Shown here: one piece after another, positions 27,756 through 35,920 of the stretch
Layout of the letters: the number at the start of each line of letters is the position of its first letter
Numbering within the stretch: the first letter of the stretch is position 1
From: Marinobacter bryozoorum
Lineage (GTDB): Bacteria > Pseudomonadota > Gammaproteobacteria > Pseudomonadales > Oleiphilaceae
Reading direction: 5' to 3'
Assembly (NCBI RefSeq): GCF_023156245.1
Contig: NZ_JAKZAH010000005.1
Location: 114,344 to 178,343 of the forward strand
Length of the DNA: 64,000 bases
Program-made: the position numbers and the translations under genes
Notes under the pieces: generated by a model
Seen by the model: only the letters and a program-made list of their open reading frames with translations
What the model was told of the DNA's origin: nothing
Database searches by the model: none

Positions 27756-28721
27756 ATGTTGATTGCACTGGTTGCCATTTTCTCAGGGCTGGCACTGTTG
27801 GTTTGGAGTGCTGGCCGCTTTGTGGAAGGTGCCGCCATCACTGCGGGACATTTTGGCATGCCGCCCTTGCTGGTTGGTATGGTGGTGGTGGGGTTTGGTA
27901 CCTCTGCGCCGGAAATGGTGGTGTCCGCCCTGGCGGCCACCCAGGGCAATCCAGGGCTGGCTCTGGGCAATGCCTATGGGTCCAACATCACGAACATTGC
28001 GCTGATACTGGGTATTACCGCTCTGATGGCTCCCATTGCGGTGCACTCCCAGGTCATGCGCAAAGAGCTTCCCATACTGATACTGGTCACTCTGTTTGCC
28101 GGGTGGCAGTTGTTCGATGGCATGCTAAGCCGGGTCGATGCCCTGATACTGATTGGCGTGTTTTTCGGGCTGCTGGGCTGGAGTATCTGGTCCGGGCTAC
28201 GAAACCCTTCAGACCCTATGGCAAGCGAAGTCGCTACAGAGCTTGAGGTCCATGCCATGCCTGTCGGTAAAGCACTTTTCTGGCTGGTAGCAGGGTTGCT
28301 ATTACTGGTCGTCAGCTCCCGCATTCTGGTCTGGGGCGCGGTGGATCTGGCGACCGCCTTTGGGGTGAGCGATCTGATTATCGGTCTGACCATCGTTGCA
28401 GTAGGCACCTCATTGCCGGAACTGGCATCCTCGGTTATTGCTGCCCGCAAAGGTGAGCACGACCTTGCCCTTGGTAACATTCTCGGTTCTAACCTGTTCA
28501 ACACGTTGGCGGTGGTAGGCATCGCTGGCCTGATTTCGCCGATGGCCCTGTCCGACGAGGTGTTGGTACGGGACTTCCCGGTGATGATCGCGCTCACCGT
28601 GGTGCTCTTCGTTCTGGGCTATGGCTTCAGGGGGCCGGGGCGGATTAACCGGCTCGAAGGCGCAGCCTTGCTGGCCGCATTCGTTGCCTATACGCTTTAC
28701 CTGGTAACCACGGCATTCTGA
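27756..28721 (+). CDS. Calcium/sodium antiporter, CaCA family (YrbG-like)
   Basis: Inner-membrane cation exchanger of about ten helices in two inverted halves. Both alpha-repeat signatures are present: VVVGFGTSAPEMVVSALAA (residues ~45-65) and IVAVGTSLPELASSVIAARKG (residues ~210-230), with the essential acidic residues. The linking hydrophilic loop is residues ~150-170. At 321 residues it is normal for the YrbG group. The RBS is GAGGGAG. No neighbouring gene indicates regulation. Confidence 0.92.
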   Translation: MLIALVAIFSGLALLVWSAGRFVEGAAITAGHFGMPPLLVGMVVVGFGTSAPEMVVSALAATQGNPGLALGNAYGSNITNIALILGITALMAPIAVHSQVMRKELPILILVTLFAGWQLFDGMLSRVDALILIGVFFGLLGWSIWSGLRNPSDPMASEVATELEVHAMPVGKALFWLVAGLLLLVVSSRILVWGAVDLATAFGVSDLIIGLTIVAVGTSLPELASSVIAARKGEHDLALGNILGSNLFNTLAVVGIAGLISPMALSDEVLVRDFPVMIALTVVLFVLGYGFRGPGRINRLEGAALLAAFVAYTLYLVTTAF

Positions 28722-28787
28722 TCCCTGTCGGTCATCCGGGCATGGTCCGTAAGGAACATTGCCCGGTAATGCCTTGGCCCCCTGCGA

Positions 28788-29120
28788 TTAATCACATCGC
28801 ACCTTGCCCAGCGAATCCTCCCTGCATCTCCGCCCTTCCTCGTCCTGCCAGTTCCCCAGCGAGTCCTTGCGCCAGGTTTTCTCGCCATCGGAGGACCGGT
28901 AGTTACCCAGGCTGTCTTTGCGGTAACGGGTACCGGTGCGGTCATCATTCCAGTGGCCCAGGGAATCTTTACGCAACGTGCCCCCTTCGCCAGAGTCACA
29001 GTTGTACTCCAGGTTGCCCAGGGCATTCTTCCGGTAGGTGCAGTTGTCCTGCGCCTGCAGTTCGGTGGTGACCGTCAGGGATATGGCCAATATTGTGAGT
29101 ATCAGGGGGTAGCGCGCCAC
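28788..29120 (-). CDS. Secreted protein with RKDSLG tandem repeats
   Basis: Signal peptide (residues ~1-24, ending LQAQ) followed by five copies of a ~17-residue repeat centred on RKDSLG: CTYRKNALGN, TLRKDSLGH, RYRKDSLGN, TWRKDSLGN and RCREDSLGK. Cysteines near both ends could form a disulfide. The mature protein is hydrophilic and about 85 residues. The GTG start at 29120 has AGGAA six bases upstream. No enzymatic motif is visible. I do not know its function; the repeat design suggests a structural or binding role at the cell envelope (inference). Confidence 0.72.
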   Translation of the reverse strand: MARYPLILTILAISLTVTTELQAQDNCTYRKNALGNLEYNCDSGEGGTLRKDSLGHWNDDRTGTRYRKDSLGNYRSSDGEKTWRKDSLGNWQDEEGRRCREDSLGKVRCD

Positions 29121-29361
29121 GGTGGATTCCTGCTGTTTCGGTGTTATTAACCCAGTGTAGCCATTTGAGCGACAGGGAGAGTCGCCAGGGATTGTGTTTT
29201 ATCCCTCCCGCCCTGCCCCAGGTCCCGCCAAATTCATTTTTTCGCTTCCTTGCTGGAATCAGGGCCGGCATCTACGTTGTCAGATAGTGGGTATTTTTGG
29301 CTCTCTTCCATTTCGTGTGGAATCGGTCACCCCCCAAACCTCAAAAAATGAGGACATAACA

Positions 29362-30516
29362 ATGAAAATGATCTCCCCTCTTAAAGCCATTACCACGGGC
29401 ATAGCCATTGCCGGACTGGCAACTGCCGGCGCCACACATGCCACCGAACTCAGCTTTGCCTCCGGTACACCACTGAACTCCATGGGTGCCAAGGCGGTGT
29501 ATGTTTTCGCAGATGCGGTTGAGGAGCACTCGGAAGGCGACGTTACCGTCAAGGCCTATATTCAGTCACTGCTCAGCTTTATGGAAACACCGGCTGGTTT
29601 GCGGGACGGCATGGCAGACCTGGGCACGGTACTGACACCCTATTTTCCGTCCGATTTCCCCAATACCATCATGCTCACAGAGCTGACCATGGCCCTTGAG
29701 CTTGACGATGTGGACGCCCAGGAGGCGGTGTTTGCTTTCACCGGTGCAGTGTCTGAATACGTGATGAACCATTGTCCTGACTGTCTGCAGGAGCACCATG
29801 ACCGGAACCAGATATTCCTGGGGATCGCCAGTTCCTCGCCTTACGGTCTGTTCTGCAATGGTGCGATTACCAGCAAAGAGGATATGGAAGGGAAACGCAT
29901 CCGTATTGGCGGCCCCCAGTGGTCACGGTGGGTCACGGCCATGGGCGGCTCCCCCGTGTCCATTCCGGTTAACGAAACCTACGAAGGGCTTGACCAGGGT
30001 GTGGTCGACTGTACGGCCCACAATCTGTCGGATTACCTCAACTTCAAGTTTATTGAGATCGCCAGCGACGTCACCATGGGGGTTCCTGGCGGCACGTTCG
30101 GCGGGGTTGGTACCAGCATGAATGCCGATGCCTGGAAAGGCCTGTCCGAGAAGGATCGTACATCGGTGCTGTATGGCGCCGCGACTATTTCCGCCGAGAT
30201 AGCCAAGCTTTACCTGGAGGACCATGAAGAGGCCCTGAGGAGGATCGACGAGCAGCCGGAACTGACACTCCACGAGCCAGATGAAGAGTTCCGCCAGATG
30301 ACCAGGGACTTTATCGAGCAGGACCTGAAGAGCGTGGCATCAAGCTACGCAGAGCGTTACGACGTGCAACAGGCCGAAACCAGGATGGAAGAATTCCAGC
30401 AAATGCTGGATGAGTGGGTCGATAAGGTTGAAGGCATCGAGACCCGGGAAGAGCTCCGCGACCTGTATTGGGAAGAGGTGTTCTCCAAGGTTGATGTCAG
30501 CTCCTACGGAATCTGA
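29362..30516 (+). CDS. TRAP transporter substrate-binding protein, DctP family (orphan, copy 2)
   Basis: Periplasmic solute receptor of 384 residues. The signal peptide ends near THA. The mature part starts TELSFASGTPLNSMG and has the ligand-clamp region RIRIGGPQWSRW followed by VNETYEGLDQGVVDC. Four cysteines (MNHCPDCL, GLFC, VVDC) match the other two copies, and copy 3 (59556-60704) is closest to it. The ATG is preceded by GAGGA at seven bases. No membrane subunits are adjacent. A hairpin follows the stop codon. The ligand is unknown. Confidence 0.88.
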   Translation: MKMISPLKAITTGIAIAGLATAGATHATELSFASGTPLNSMGAKAVYVFADAVEEHSEGDVTVKAYIQSLLSFMETPAGLRDGMADLGTVLTPYFPSDFPNTIMLTELTMALELDDVDAQEAVFAFTGAVSEYVMNHCPDCLQEHHDRNQIFLGIASSSPYGLFCNGAITSKEDMEGKRIRIGGPQWSRWVTAMGGSPVSIPVNETYEGLDQGVVDCTAHNLSDYLNFKFIEIASDVTMGVPGGTFGGVGTSMNADAWKGLSEKDRTSVLYGAATISAEIAKLYLEDHEEALRRIDEQPELTLHEPDEEFRQMTRDFIEQDLKSVASSYAERYDVQQAETRMEEFQQMLDEWVDKVEGIETREELRDLYWEEVFSKVDVSSYGI

Positions 30517-30522
30517 GTAACG

Positions 30523-30545
30523 TGCCCCGGTGCAATGCCGGGGCA
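30523..30545. terminator. Hairpin after TRAP binding protein 2
   Basis: Perfect 8-bp stem TGCCCCGG / CCGGGGCA with a 7-base loop, seven bases after the stop codon. No strong T-tract follows, so termination is inferred from position. Confidence 0.5.
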
Positions 30546-30586
30546 TGTAGCCCGCACTATCCTACCCAACGCGTGTCTCGGCCTGT

Positions 30587-32509
30587 TTATTCAGAACCCT
30601 CACCGGTCGCCGGCCCGTAATACTGAACCTGGTTCCGGCCGGCGTGCTTTGCCAGGTAAAGCGCTTTGTCTGCTTTTTCCAGCCACTGTTTCAGGCTTTC
30701 GCCACGGTTGTACTGCGCCACACCACAACTGGTGGTTATGGAGATTTGTTGACCGTCGTCGAGGGTGCACAGCAGCTTACCCACTGCCACACGAACACGC
30801 TCAGCCAGCGCTAACACCTGCTCTGAGTTGAGATGACGCACGGCCAAGGCAAATTCTTCTCCACCCAGGCGTCCAAACACATCGTCTTTTCTCAGAAGGT
30901 GGCTGATAGTCTGAGCGAAGGCTTTCAGCACTGCGTCGCCGGCATTGTGGCCGTAGGTATCGTTCACCTTTTTGAAGTGGTCGATATCCAGCATGATGAC
31001 ATACGGCGTAGCACTGCCCTCCTCCAGCCAGCCGGTTATCACCGACAACCAGGCGCCACGGTTTAAAACGCCGGTTAACGCATCAGTGCTGGCTAGCTGG
31101 GTCAGGTTGCGTTCAGTTTCAATATGGCTGCTTATGTCTGCAACGGCCAGGATGGCGCCTCGGTTTTCAGGGTCACCAAACGCCCGAACACTCAAACTCA
31201 TGTGCAAGATGCGGCCACCTTTGTCCACCATGCGTTCTTTGTCCGCGCGGCTGCTCTCGCCGGTGACCAAGGTGTGGAGTGTCGGGCAAGGCCCGTCGTG
31301 CAGGCTGTGACCATCCGGGGTGACATGGCAAGTTTTGTGCAGGTCGCGGCCAATCAGCTCCGCTTCGGTCCAGCCCAGAAGCCGTTCACCTTCCGGGTTA
31401 ATCCACTGCACCCGGCACTGTTGGTCTACCATCAATAACCCGTGGCCTGACATTTGTGTAACCACTTTCAACTGACGGTAGTTTTCTGCCAGCTCCCGCT
31501 GCATCTGCCGCTTGCGTGTGTTAGCGCGTCGCCATAGCGACAACAACGGGTAGGTTACAAACAGGCCGGAGGCCAGCCGAATGCCCGCTTTTTCGACAGA
31601 ATCCATCTGGAGGACCGAGCAGGGTTCCCCCCTGGACCGTTGGGCCAGCAACAGTTCGGGAGACTCAACACGAGGACCCGAATAGCCGTGCCAGCGGTAG
31701 TTATAGCATTCGTCTTCCAGCTCGAATTGCCCCTGCTGAGTGCTGCGCACCTGCTTCCACAATGCCGGGTATCGAACCGAAAACAGACTGGAGGAATTAT
31801 CAGTAAATGCCCAATCGGCGTCACCACCACCGGCTATCCAGCCTCCGGCATCGTCAAGCACCACCAGGTCGGTATCGCCCGGCAGCGCTGCTCGCAGGTG
31901 TTGCAACAGCTCGTTCGCCTTGGCATTGAGCACCACCAGGCCACTCTGTTCGCCATCCACGTATACGCTGGCGACCACCCGAACCATGGGTACAAAGGGA
32001 ACTTCAATGCGGCCATTTTCAATATTGAGGTCAAAGCGGGACACAAACACGCTCCCCGCATCTCCGGCCAGGCCCGCTTTCACGTAGTCGCGATGGGTTT
32101 TAACCTGCAAACCCTCGGTGACCAGTTGCGGCTCACCATTGCGGTTGTTTACCCGGATCTGTTCAACGCCAAAACGGTCAATATAACGTAGCTGGTCATA
32201 GCCTGCTCTGAGGTCTGCGAGGTTCAGAAACGCTTGTTGCAAGGCAATTAAGCCCTCGGGAGACAGGTCGCTCATGTGCATATGCAACACCGGCGAGGCG
32301 GCAATCACATCGGCATCTCTTGTCAGCTGTTCCACATAGCTTTCTGCCATCAGCTGCATTAGCGCCAGGTTGCGGTTGGTGGCTACCTGTCTCAGCTCCC
32401 GATCTTTCTGATAGGTCGGGTATTGAGTGACAATAATGACGACTACAATGAGAACCAGCAGAGCGGAACATTGAAAAACCAGTGAATCTCGGGAAAACAA
32501 AGTCTGCAT
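30587..32509 (-). CDS. Membrane sensor diguanylate cyclase (periplasmic sensor + PAS + GGDEF)
   Basis: Predicted to make cyclic di-GMP in response to an external signal. Order: TM1 (LVLIVVVIIVTQYPTY), a ~280-residue periplasmic sensor of the double-Cache/LuxQ-like kind, TM2 near the LFVTYPLLSLWRR segment, a PAS domain (MSGHGLLMVDQQCRVQWINPEGERLLG), then a GGDEF domain (STDALTGVLNRGAWL, IDHFKKVNDTYGHNAGD, active site LGGEEFALAV). The catalytic loop GGEEF is intact. No RxxD inhibitory site is evident. ATG 32509 is preferred over a TTG further up, though its ribosome-binding site is weak. It is monocistronic between two other transcription units. Confidence 0.88.
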   Translation of the reverse strand: MQTLFSRDSLVFQCSALLVLIVVVIIVTQYPTYQKDRELRQVATNRNLALMQLMAESYVEQLTRDADVIAASPVLHMHMSDLSPEGLIALQQAFLNLADLRAGYDQLRYIDRFGVEQIRVNNRNGEPQLVTEGLQVKTHRDYVKAGLAGDAGSVFVSRFDLNIENGRIEVPFVPMVRVVASVYVDGEQSGLVVLNAKANELLQHLRAALPGDTDLVVLDDAGGWIAGGGDADWAFTDNSSSLFSVRYPALWKQVRSTQQGQFELEDECYNYRWHGYSGPRVESPELLLAQRSRGEPCSVLQMDSVEKAGIRLASGLFVTYPLLSLWRRANTRKRQMQRELAENYRQLKVVTQMSGHGLLMVDQQCRVQWINPEGERLLGWTEAELIGRDLHKTCHVTPDGHSLHDGPCPTLHTLVTGESSRADKERMVDKGGRILHMSLSVRAFGDPENRGAILAVADISSHIETERNLTQLASTDALTGVLNRGAWLSVITGWLEEGSATPYVIMLDIDHFKKVNDTYGHNAGDAVLKAFAQTISHLLRKDDVFGRLGGEEFALAVRHLNSEQVLALAERVRVAVGKLLCTLDDGQQISITTSCGVAQYNRGESLKQWLEKADKALYLAKHAGRNQVQYYGPATGEGSE

Positions 32510-32764
32510 ATTAAGAATGTCTATCAGTTTGGCGGGCTCTTGGTTATAAAGTTGACCTATGGCTGCGTTTTTGACAACTACCCATCCGGTATTTTGCAAG
32601 AATTTACCTGGTCACGAGGTCCGGGCAGTGGGCCCCTGTGCTGTAAGTGGGCTTGTGGCCTAACCTGAGTAAGGTGCTCTATGGGCGGGTGATCGCCATA
32701 AACCCCGATCAGCCACATCCGGCCTGGCGTAGGTTCTTCAGGAGCACTTTCAGGTCTATCGCCC

Positions 32765-34720
32765 CTAATTCCCACGACGGGGCTTTAAAAACCGTGTTCC
32801 GCCGGACTGTGAGTTCAACTGCCGAATGTCGGTAGGCACGCCATTCTCGTCCAGTTCCACCATGCCGATTCCCGCTGCATTCCATAGCCGCTCCCCGGCG
32901 TCACGGCCTTCGGGTTCCCGGGGGGTTATCCGCATGCGCCTGCGCTTGGTAAACCAGTTCAGTGGTGACCAGGGTGCGTAGAGCCAGCGATTGATCCGGT
33001 CCAGCCACTCCAGGAGCGTGTGGGGGAATTCGTTCTTGATACCGCTGCTGGTTATCTGCCAGATGGCTGGCCGGTCTGGCCTGTGGCGCAGGCGAACGTC
33101 GTAGGCGAAGGAATAGTGAACATCACCGGAAAGGATCACAAAGGTTTGCGGGGTTCGGGAGTGACGGAAGATGTTCAGTAGCACACTGGCAGCACCCCGG
33201 TGGGCCATCCAGTTTTCTGCGTCTACCACCAGGGGCTTGCCAAGGAAGGTAAAGACTCCCTGGATGGCTTCAATGAGTTTGACCCCGAAGATAGGTGCAG
33301 GCGTCACCACGATCACCGCCTTTTCATCCATGATTTCCTGCTGGAATTCAGTCAGGGCTTCCCAGTCAAGCAGGCCGGAGGGTCTGGCGCGGTTGAGCTC
33401 ACTGCGCCAGCGATGGGTGCGGGTGTCCAGTACTACAATGCGCGGCGAGGTCTGCAGGTTGTAATGCCATTGCCCGAACTCCAGCAGGCGATCGATAAGC
33501 GGTTCCTGAAGAGAAGGGTCGTATTGGCCACTTCGGCCCGCCGATGTTGCCAGCTCCCGGATAGCGGGCATAACGTCATCGAAGGCATCGGGATTATTTC
33601 CCCACCCCTGGCACAACAGGTACGCAACCAGGGCATTGCCCACGATGCGGCGAGAAAACGGATGCTCGTAGGTTGTGGCTTCCCACAGGGCGGACAGGTT
33701 CCAGTCGTCCGTTACGTCATGGTCGTCGAAGATCATGTAGGTGGGCAGGTGCGCCAGCGCCCGGGATGCGCGGGGTAATCCGGCCACGAATTCGTCAATG
33801 GCGACCTGTTGCTGTCGGTAAGCCGCTTCATCATCCGGTGACAGTGCTGGCGGCTCCATCGTGACCAGGGGCCAGCATACCGGCGACCACACCAGCAGAT
33901 ACATGGCCATAACTTCGTTAAGCGAGATCAAGTGATTATGAGCACTGGCTGTGGTAAAGACGGGCTTTCTGACGCCACCGAAGAAACGTTCTACCAGCGC
34001 CTCGTTGCTATGAATATCCGGTAGCAACTTTTCCCGGTGAAAGTAGGTGTCCGGGTGCTCCCGCAGCGCTTTGCTATCGCTGACCGAACTCCCTGTGAGC
34101 ACTTCATCATACAGGCCCAGGTGATCAACCAGGCTATGTATGGCCCGAAGCATGGGGCCGGCAACATCGTCGGCATAGATCTGGTCACCGGTCATCAACA
34201 TCAGGGCCGGTCGTTTTGTGATGTCTTCCCCGGCTTCCAGCACTGTTTCATCGACCCTCACCAGGCCGTCGGCAGCGCTCGAATGAGGGCGCCGGCACGA
34301 CCCATGGGCCAGCCGATCCACCCGCTCTTTAATGACGAAGTCTGGCCGGCTGGCGCCCGGCAGACAGAGGTACGGTGCCCACTCAGCAATCCAGGACTCA
34401 TCATCTCGGCCGTTCCCGTCCGCTTGTGCAACGGATACACCCAGGTCGTACCCGATACGGGTGTTCGCCGGCAGGTCAGCATCAGGTTCAACGTCGATCA
34501 AATGCAGGTAAGCGAAGGTTCCGATCCGTATTCGGGTGACTTCCTTTTCGGTCAATACCCGATCAAGCCACGGCTCTCCTGAAGCCTCTTGATAGAGTCG
34601 CAGCCGCAAGGTCAGGGAACAGGAGCCCACCAGCCAGAAAGTAAGCCTGTTAAAGGTGGTGTGCCTTAGCAACGGTCCGGCCAACACCGGCGGCAGTGGT
34701 TGCTTCATCTGCTCGCTCAT
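32765..34720 (-). CDS. PhoD-like phosphatase family protein
   Basis: Large metallophosphatase-like protein (651 aa) of the alkaline phosphatase D family. Metal-binding motifs in order: LMLMTGDQIYADD, TYMIFDDHDVTDDWNL and FVILSGDVHYSFAYDVR. It has no evident signal peptide (starts MSEQMKQPLPPV), so it may be cytoplasmic, unlike secreted PhoD. The N-terminal ~150 residues form a beta-rich domain common to the long members. RBS GGAG lies eight bases before the ATG. It diverges from the gdx gene and its riboswitch. The substrate is unknown. Confidence 0.85.
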   Translation of the reverse strand: MSEQMKQPLPPVLAGPLLRHTTFNRLTFWLVGSCSLTLRLRLYQEASGEPWLDRVLTEKEVTRIRIGTFAYLHLIDVEPDADLPANTRIGYDLGVSVAQADGNGRDDESWIAEWAPYLCLPGASRPDFVIKERVDRLAHGSCRRPHSSAADGLVRVDETVLEAGEDITKRPALMLMTGDQIYADDVAGPMLRAIHSLVDHLGLYDEVLTGSSVSDSKALREHPDTYFHREKLLPDIHSNEALVERFFGGVRKPVFTTASAHNHLISLNEVMAMYLLVWSPVCWPLVTMEPPALSPDDEAAYRQQQVAIDEFVAGLPRASRALAHLPTYMIFDDHDVTDDWNLSALWEATTYEHPFSRRIVGNALVAYLLCQGWGNNPDAFDDVMPAIRELATSAGRSGQYDPSLQEPLIDRLLEFGQWHYNLQTSPRIVVLDTRTHRWRSELNRARPSGLLDWEALTEFQQEIMDEKAVIVVTPAPIFGVKLIEAIQGVFTFLGKPLVVDAENWMAHRGAASVLLNIFRHSRTPQTFVILSGDVHYSFAYDVRLRHRPDRPAIWQITSSGIKNEFPHTLLEWLDRINRWLYAPWSPLNWFTKRRRMRITPREPEGRDAGERLWNAAGIGMVELDENGVPTDIRQLNSQSGGTRFLKPRRGN

Positions 34721-34777
34721 TTACGACTCCCGATTGCTCATTGCGGCTCAATTTCCTACGCTTGGCTTTTCCGAAGT

Positions 34778-34824
34778 GAGGACGACCTCCCCCATTCCGG
34801 GCTTTAATGACCAGGACGACCTGG
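34778..34824 (+). ncRNA. Guanidine-II (mini-ykkC) riboswitch
   Basis: Two small hairpins with identical ACGA loops are present: GAGG-ACGA-CCTC (34778-34789) and CCAGG-ACGA-CCTGG (34811-34824), about 20 bases apart. Twin stem-loops with ACGR tetraloops are the hallmark of mini-ykkC RNA, which senses guanidine. The second hairpin lies 22 bases before the gdx ATG and would control ribosome access on binding. Confidence 0.93.
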
Positions 34825-34846
34825 CCCTGAGATGTTGGTGGCGTGA

Positions 34847-35164
34847 ATGGCCTGGTTCTACCTTGTCGTTGCCGGGGCCCTTGAGGTGATCTGGGCCTTT
34901 TCCATGAAGCAGTCACTGGGCTTCACGCGGCTGGTGCCGTCTATTGTGACCATAATTACCATGCTCGCCAGCTTCTGGCTGCTGGCCGTTGCCATGCGGA
35001 CTATCCCGTTGGGAAGTGCCTATACGATCTGGACGGGCATCGGCGCCGTCGGCGCCTTCCTCGCTGGCGTTGTTTTCCTGTCGGAGCCGGTGAACCCGAT
35101 GCGAATTGTTGCAGCGATTCTGATCGTGTCTGGCCTGGTGTTGATGAAGCTGTCGAGTTCGTGA
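34847..35164 (+). CDS. gdx: Guanidinium exporter Gdx (SugE), SMR family
   Basis: Small multidrug-resistance-type transporter of 105 residues with four helices. The essential glutamate is in GALEVIWAFSMKQS (residue ~13), and the subtype motif GSAYTIWTGIGAVGAFLAG is typical of the SugE/Gdx branch rather than EmrE. The gene is preceded by a guanidine-II riboswitch, which independently supports guanidinium export. It works as an antiparallel homodimer in the inner membrane (family knowledge). The ribosome-binding sequence GGTGGCGTGA is modest, as expected for a controlled start. Confidence 0.94.
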   Translation: MAWFYLVVAGALEVIWAFSMKQSLGFTRLVPSIVTIITMLASFWLLAVAMRTIPLGSAYTIWTGIGAVGAFLAGVVFLSEPVNPMRIVAAILIVSGLVLMKLSSS

Positions 35165-35314
35165 GATGTAGCGTAAACACGATCGCTGCTATCATCCGAG
35201 CTGCAGTATACGCCACTTGGTCTGGCCATCAGCGCCTGGATTAGTATTCCCTGGATGATGGTGACACAGTGGTGCACCCTGACAAAACTCGGGCCTTAAA
35301 ATGTCAAAGAAAGA

Positions 35315-35566
35315 ATGCCCGGCAAGACGAGAATCGATGATATGCGTATTCAAGAGGTCATAGATGAAGCGAGCGCCTTACCTGTTGATGAACGAGCGCA
35401 CGTTATTGAGTCCCTGCTCCAAAGCCTGAATCCGACCGAGGTCGATATTGACGAGAAATGGGCCGAGGTTGCGCAAGCCCGACTTGCCGAACTGGAGTCT
35501 GGTGAAAGTGAAGCCATTCCCGGTGAAGATGTGTTCAACAAAGTCAGGAGCAGGCTGAAAAAGTAA
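35315..35566 (+). CDS. Addiction-module antidote protein (TIGR02574-like)
   Basis: Small acidic protein of 83 residues. Core RIQEVIDEASALPVDERAHVIESLLQSLNPTEVDIDEKWAEVAQARLAELESGE matches the putative addiction module component family, which pairs with a RelE/ParE toxin. The start may be ATG 35315 or ATG 35342 (MRIQEVIDEAS). The expected toxin gene, overlapping its stop, is reduced to 18 codons here (35563-35619), so the antidote is an orphan. The neighbourhood is a scar of gene remnants. Confidence 0.78.
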   Translation: MPGKTRIDDMRIQEVIDEASALPVDERAHVIESLLQSLNPTEVDIDEKWAEVAQARLAELESGESEAIPGEDVFNKVRSRLKK

Positions 35567-35619
35567 CGGAATATACTTTTCACCCCGCAGCGGAAGCGGA
35601 ACTCAATGAGGAGGCATGA
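35563..35619 (+). pseudogene. Remnant of ParE/RelE-type toxin start
   Basis: Overlapping the antidote stop, a frame reads VTEYTFHPAAEAELNEEA and then stops. YTFHPAAEAEL is the typical N-terminus of ParE/RelE toxins encoded right after this antidote family. No valid start codon remains (GTA in place of GTG/ATG), and the other ~80 residues are absent. Read as a deletion remnant. Confidence 0.6.
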
Positions 35620-35777
35620 CCAAGGACCGGATCCTGAGCGTGCTGCGCCCTCACATGTTCTTCGATGACCAGCAAAGCCACCTCCAATCCGCCGGGGGGA
35701 ATATTTCCATGGTGCATATTTCGTTCAGGGTGGCGAACGGTAATGCCACGCCCGGCCCCGGTGCACATTTTCCATAG
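35616..35777 (+). pseudogene. Remnant of 5'-nucleotidase C-terminus
   Basis: A 53-codon frame contains RILSVLRPHMFFDDQQSHLQ followed by MVHISFRVANG, which resembles the C-terminal end of the bacterial NT5-type 5'-nucleotidase family (PHIFFDDQ ... HVPxGVAN). The N-terminal 250 or so residues are missing. It follows the toxin remnant directly, so a deletion probably joined the two. The nearest regulatory element begins nine bases later. Confidence 0.5.
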
Positions 35778-35785
35778 TGCGCCAT

Positions 35786-35820
35786 TGTCGGACATTGTCC
35801 GGTGGTGACAATGCCTGACA
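35786..35820 (+). promoter_or_regulatory. Upstream activator site of the cyanate ABC operon
   Basis: TGTCGGACATTGTC, seven bases, then GACAATGCCTGACA: an inverted repeat with 14-base arms (two mismatches in the right arm). The same element, perfect, lies at 40606-40638 before the OsmC-cyanase operon. It sits about 50 bases upstream of a sigma-54 promoter. The CynF-like activator at 38933 is the obvious candidate protein. Confidence 0.78.
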
Positions 35821-35870
35821 AAGCCTCACTGTTTTAGCCAACCCGCTGTATAACCATCACTTTCTTGATG

Positions 35871-35886
35871 TGGCATACAACCTGCT
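35871..35886 (+). promoter_or_regulatory. Sigma-54 promoter of the cyanate ABC operon
   Basis: TGGCAT-ACAAC-CTGCT fits the -24/-12 consensus (GG and GC separated by ten bases), 35 bases before the ATPase ATG and about 50 bases after the activator site. Confidence 0.78.
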
Positions 35887-35920
35887 GATACCGGACCAGA
35901 TACCTGACCGGAGCATCACT

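Noticed and set aside
30525..30835. Plus-strand frame of 98 codons after TRAP binding protein 2
   Set aside because: Overlaps the hairpin and the diguanylate cyclase 3' end; no ribosome-binding site.
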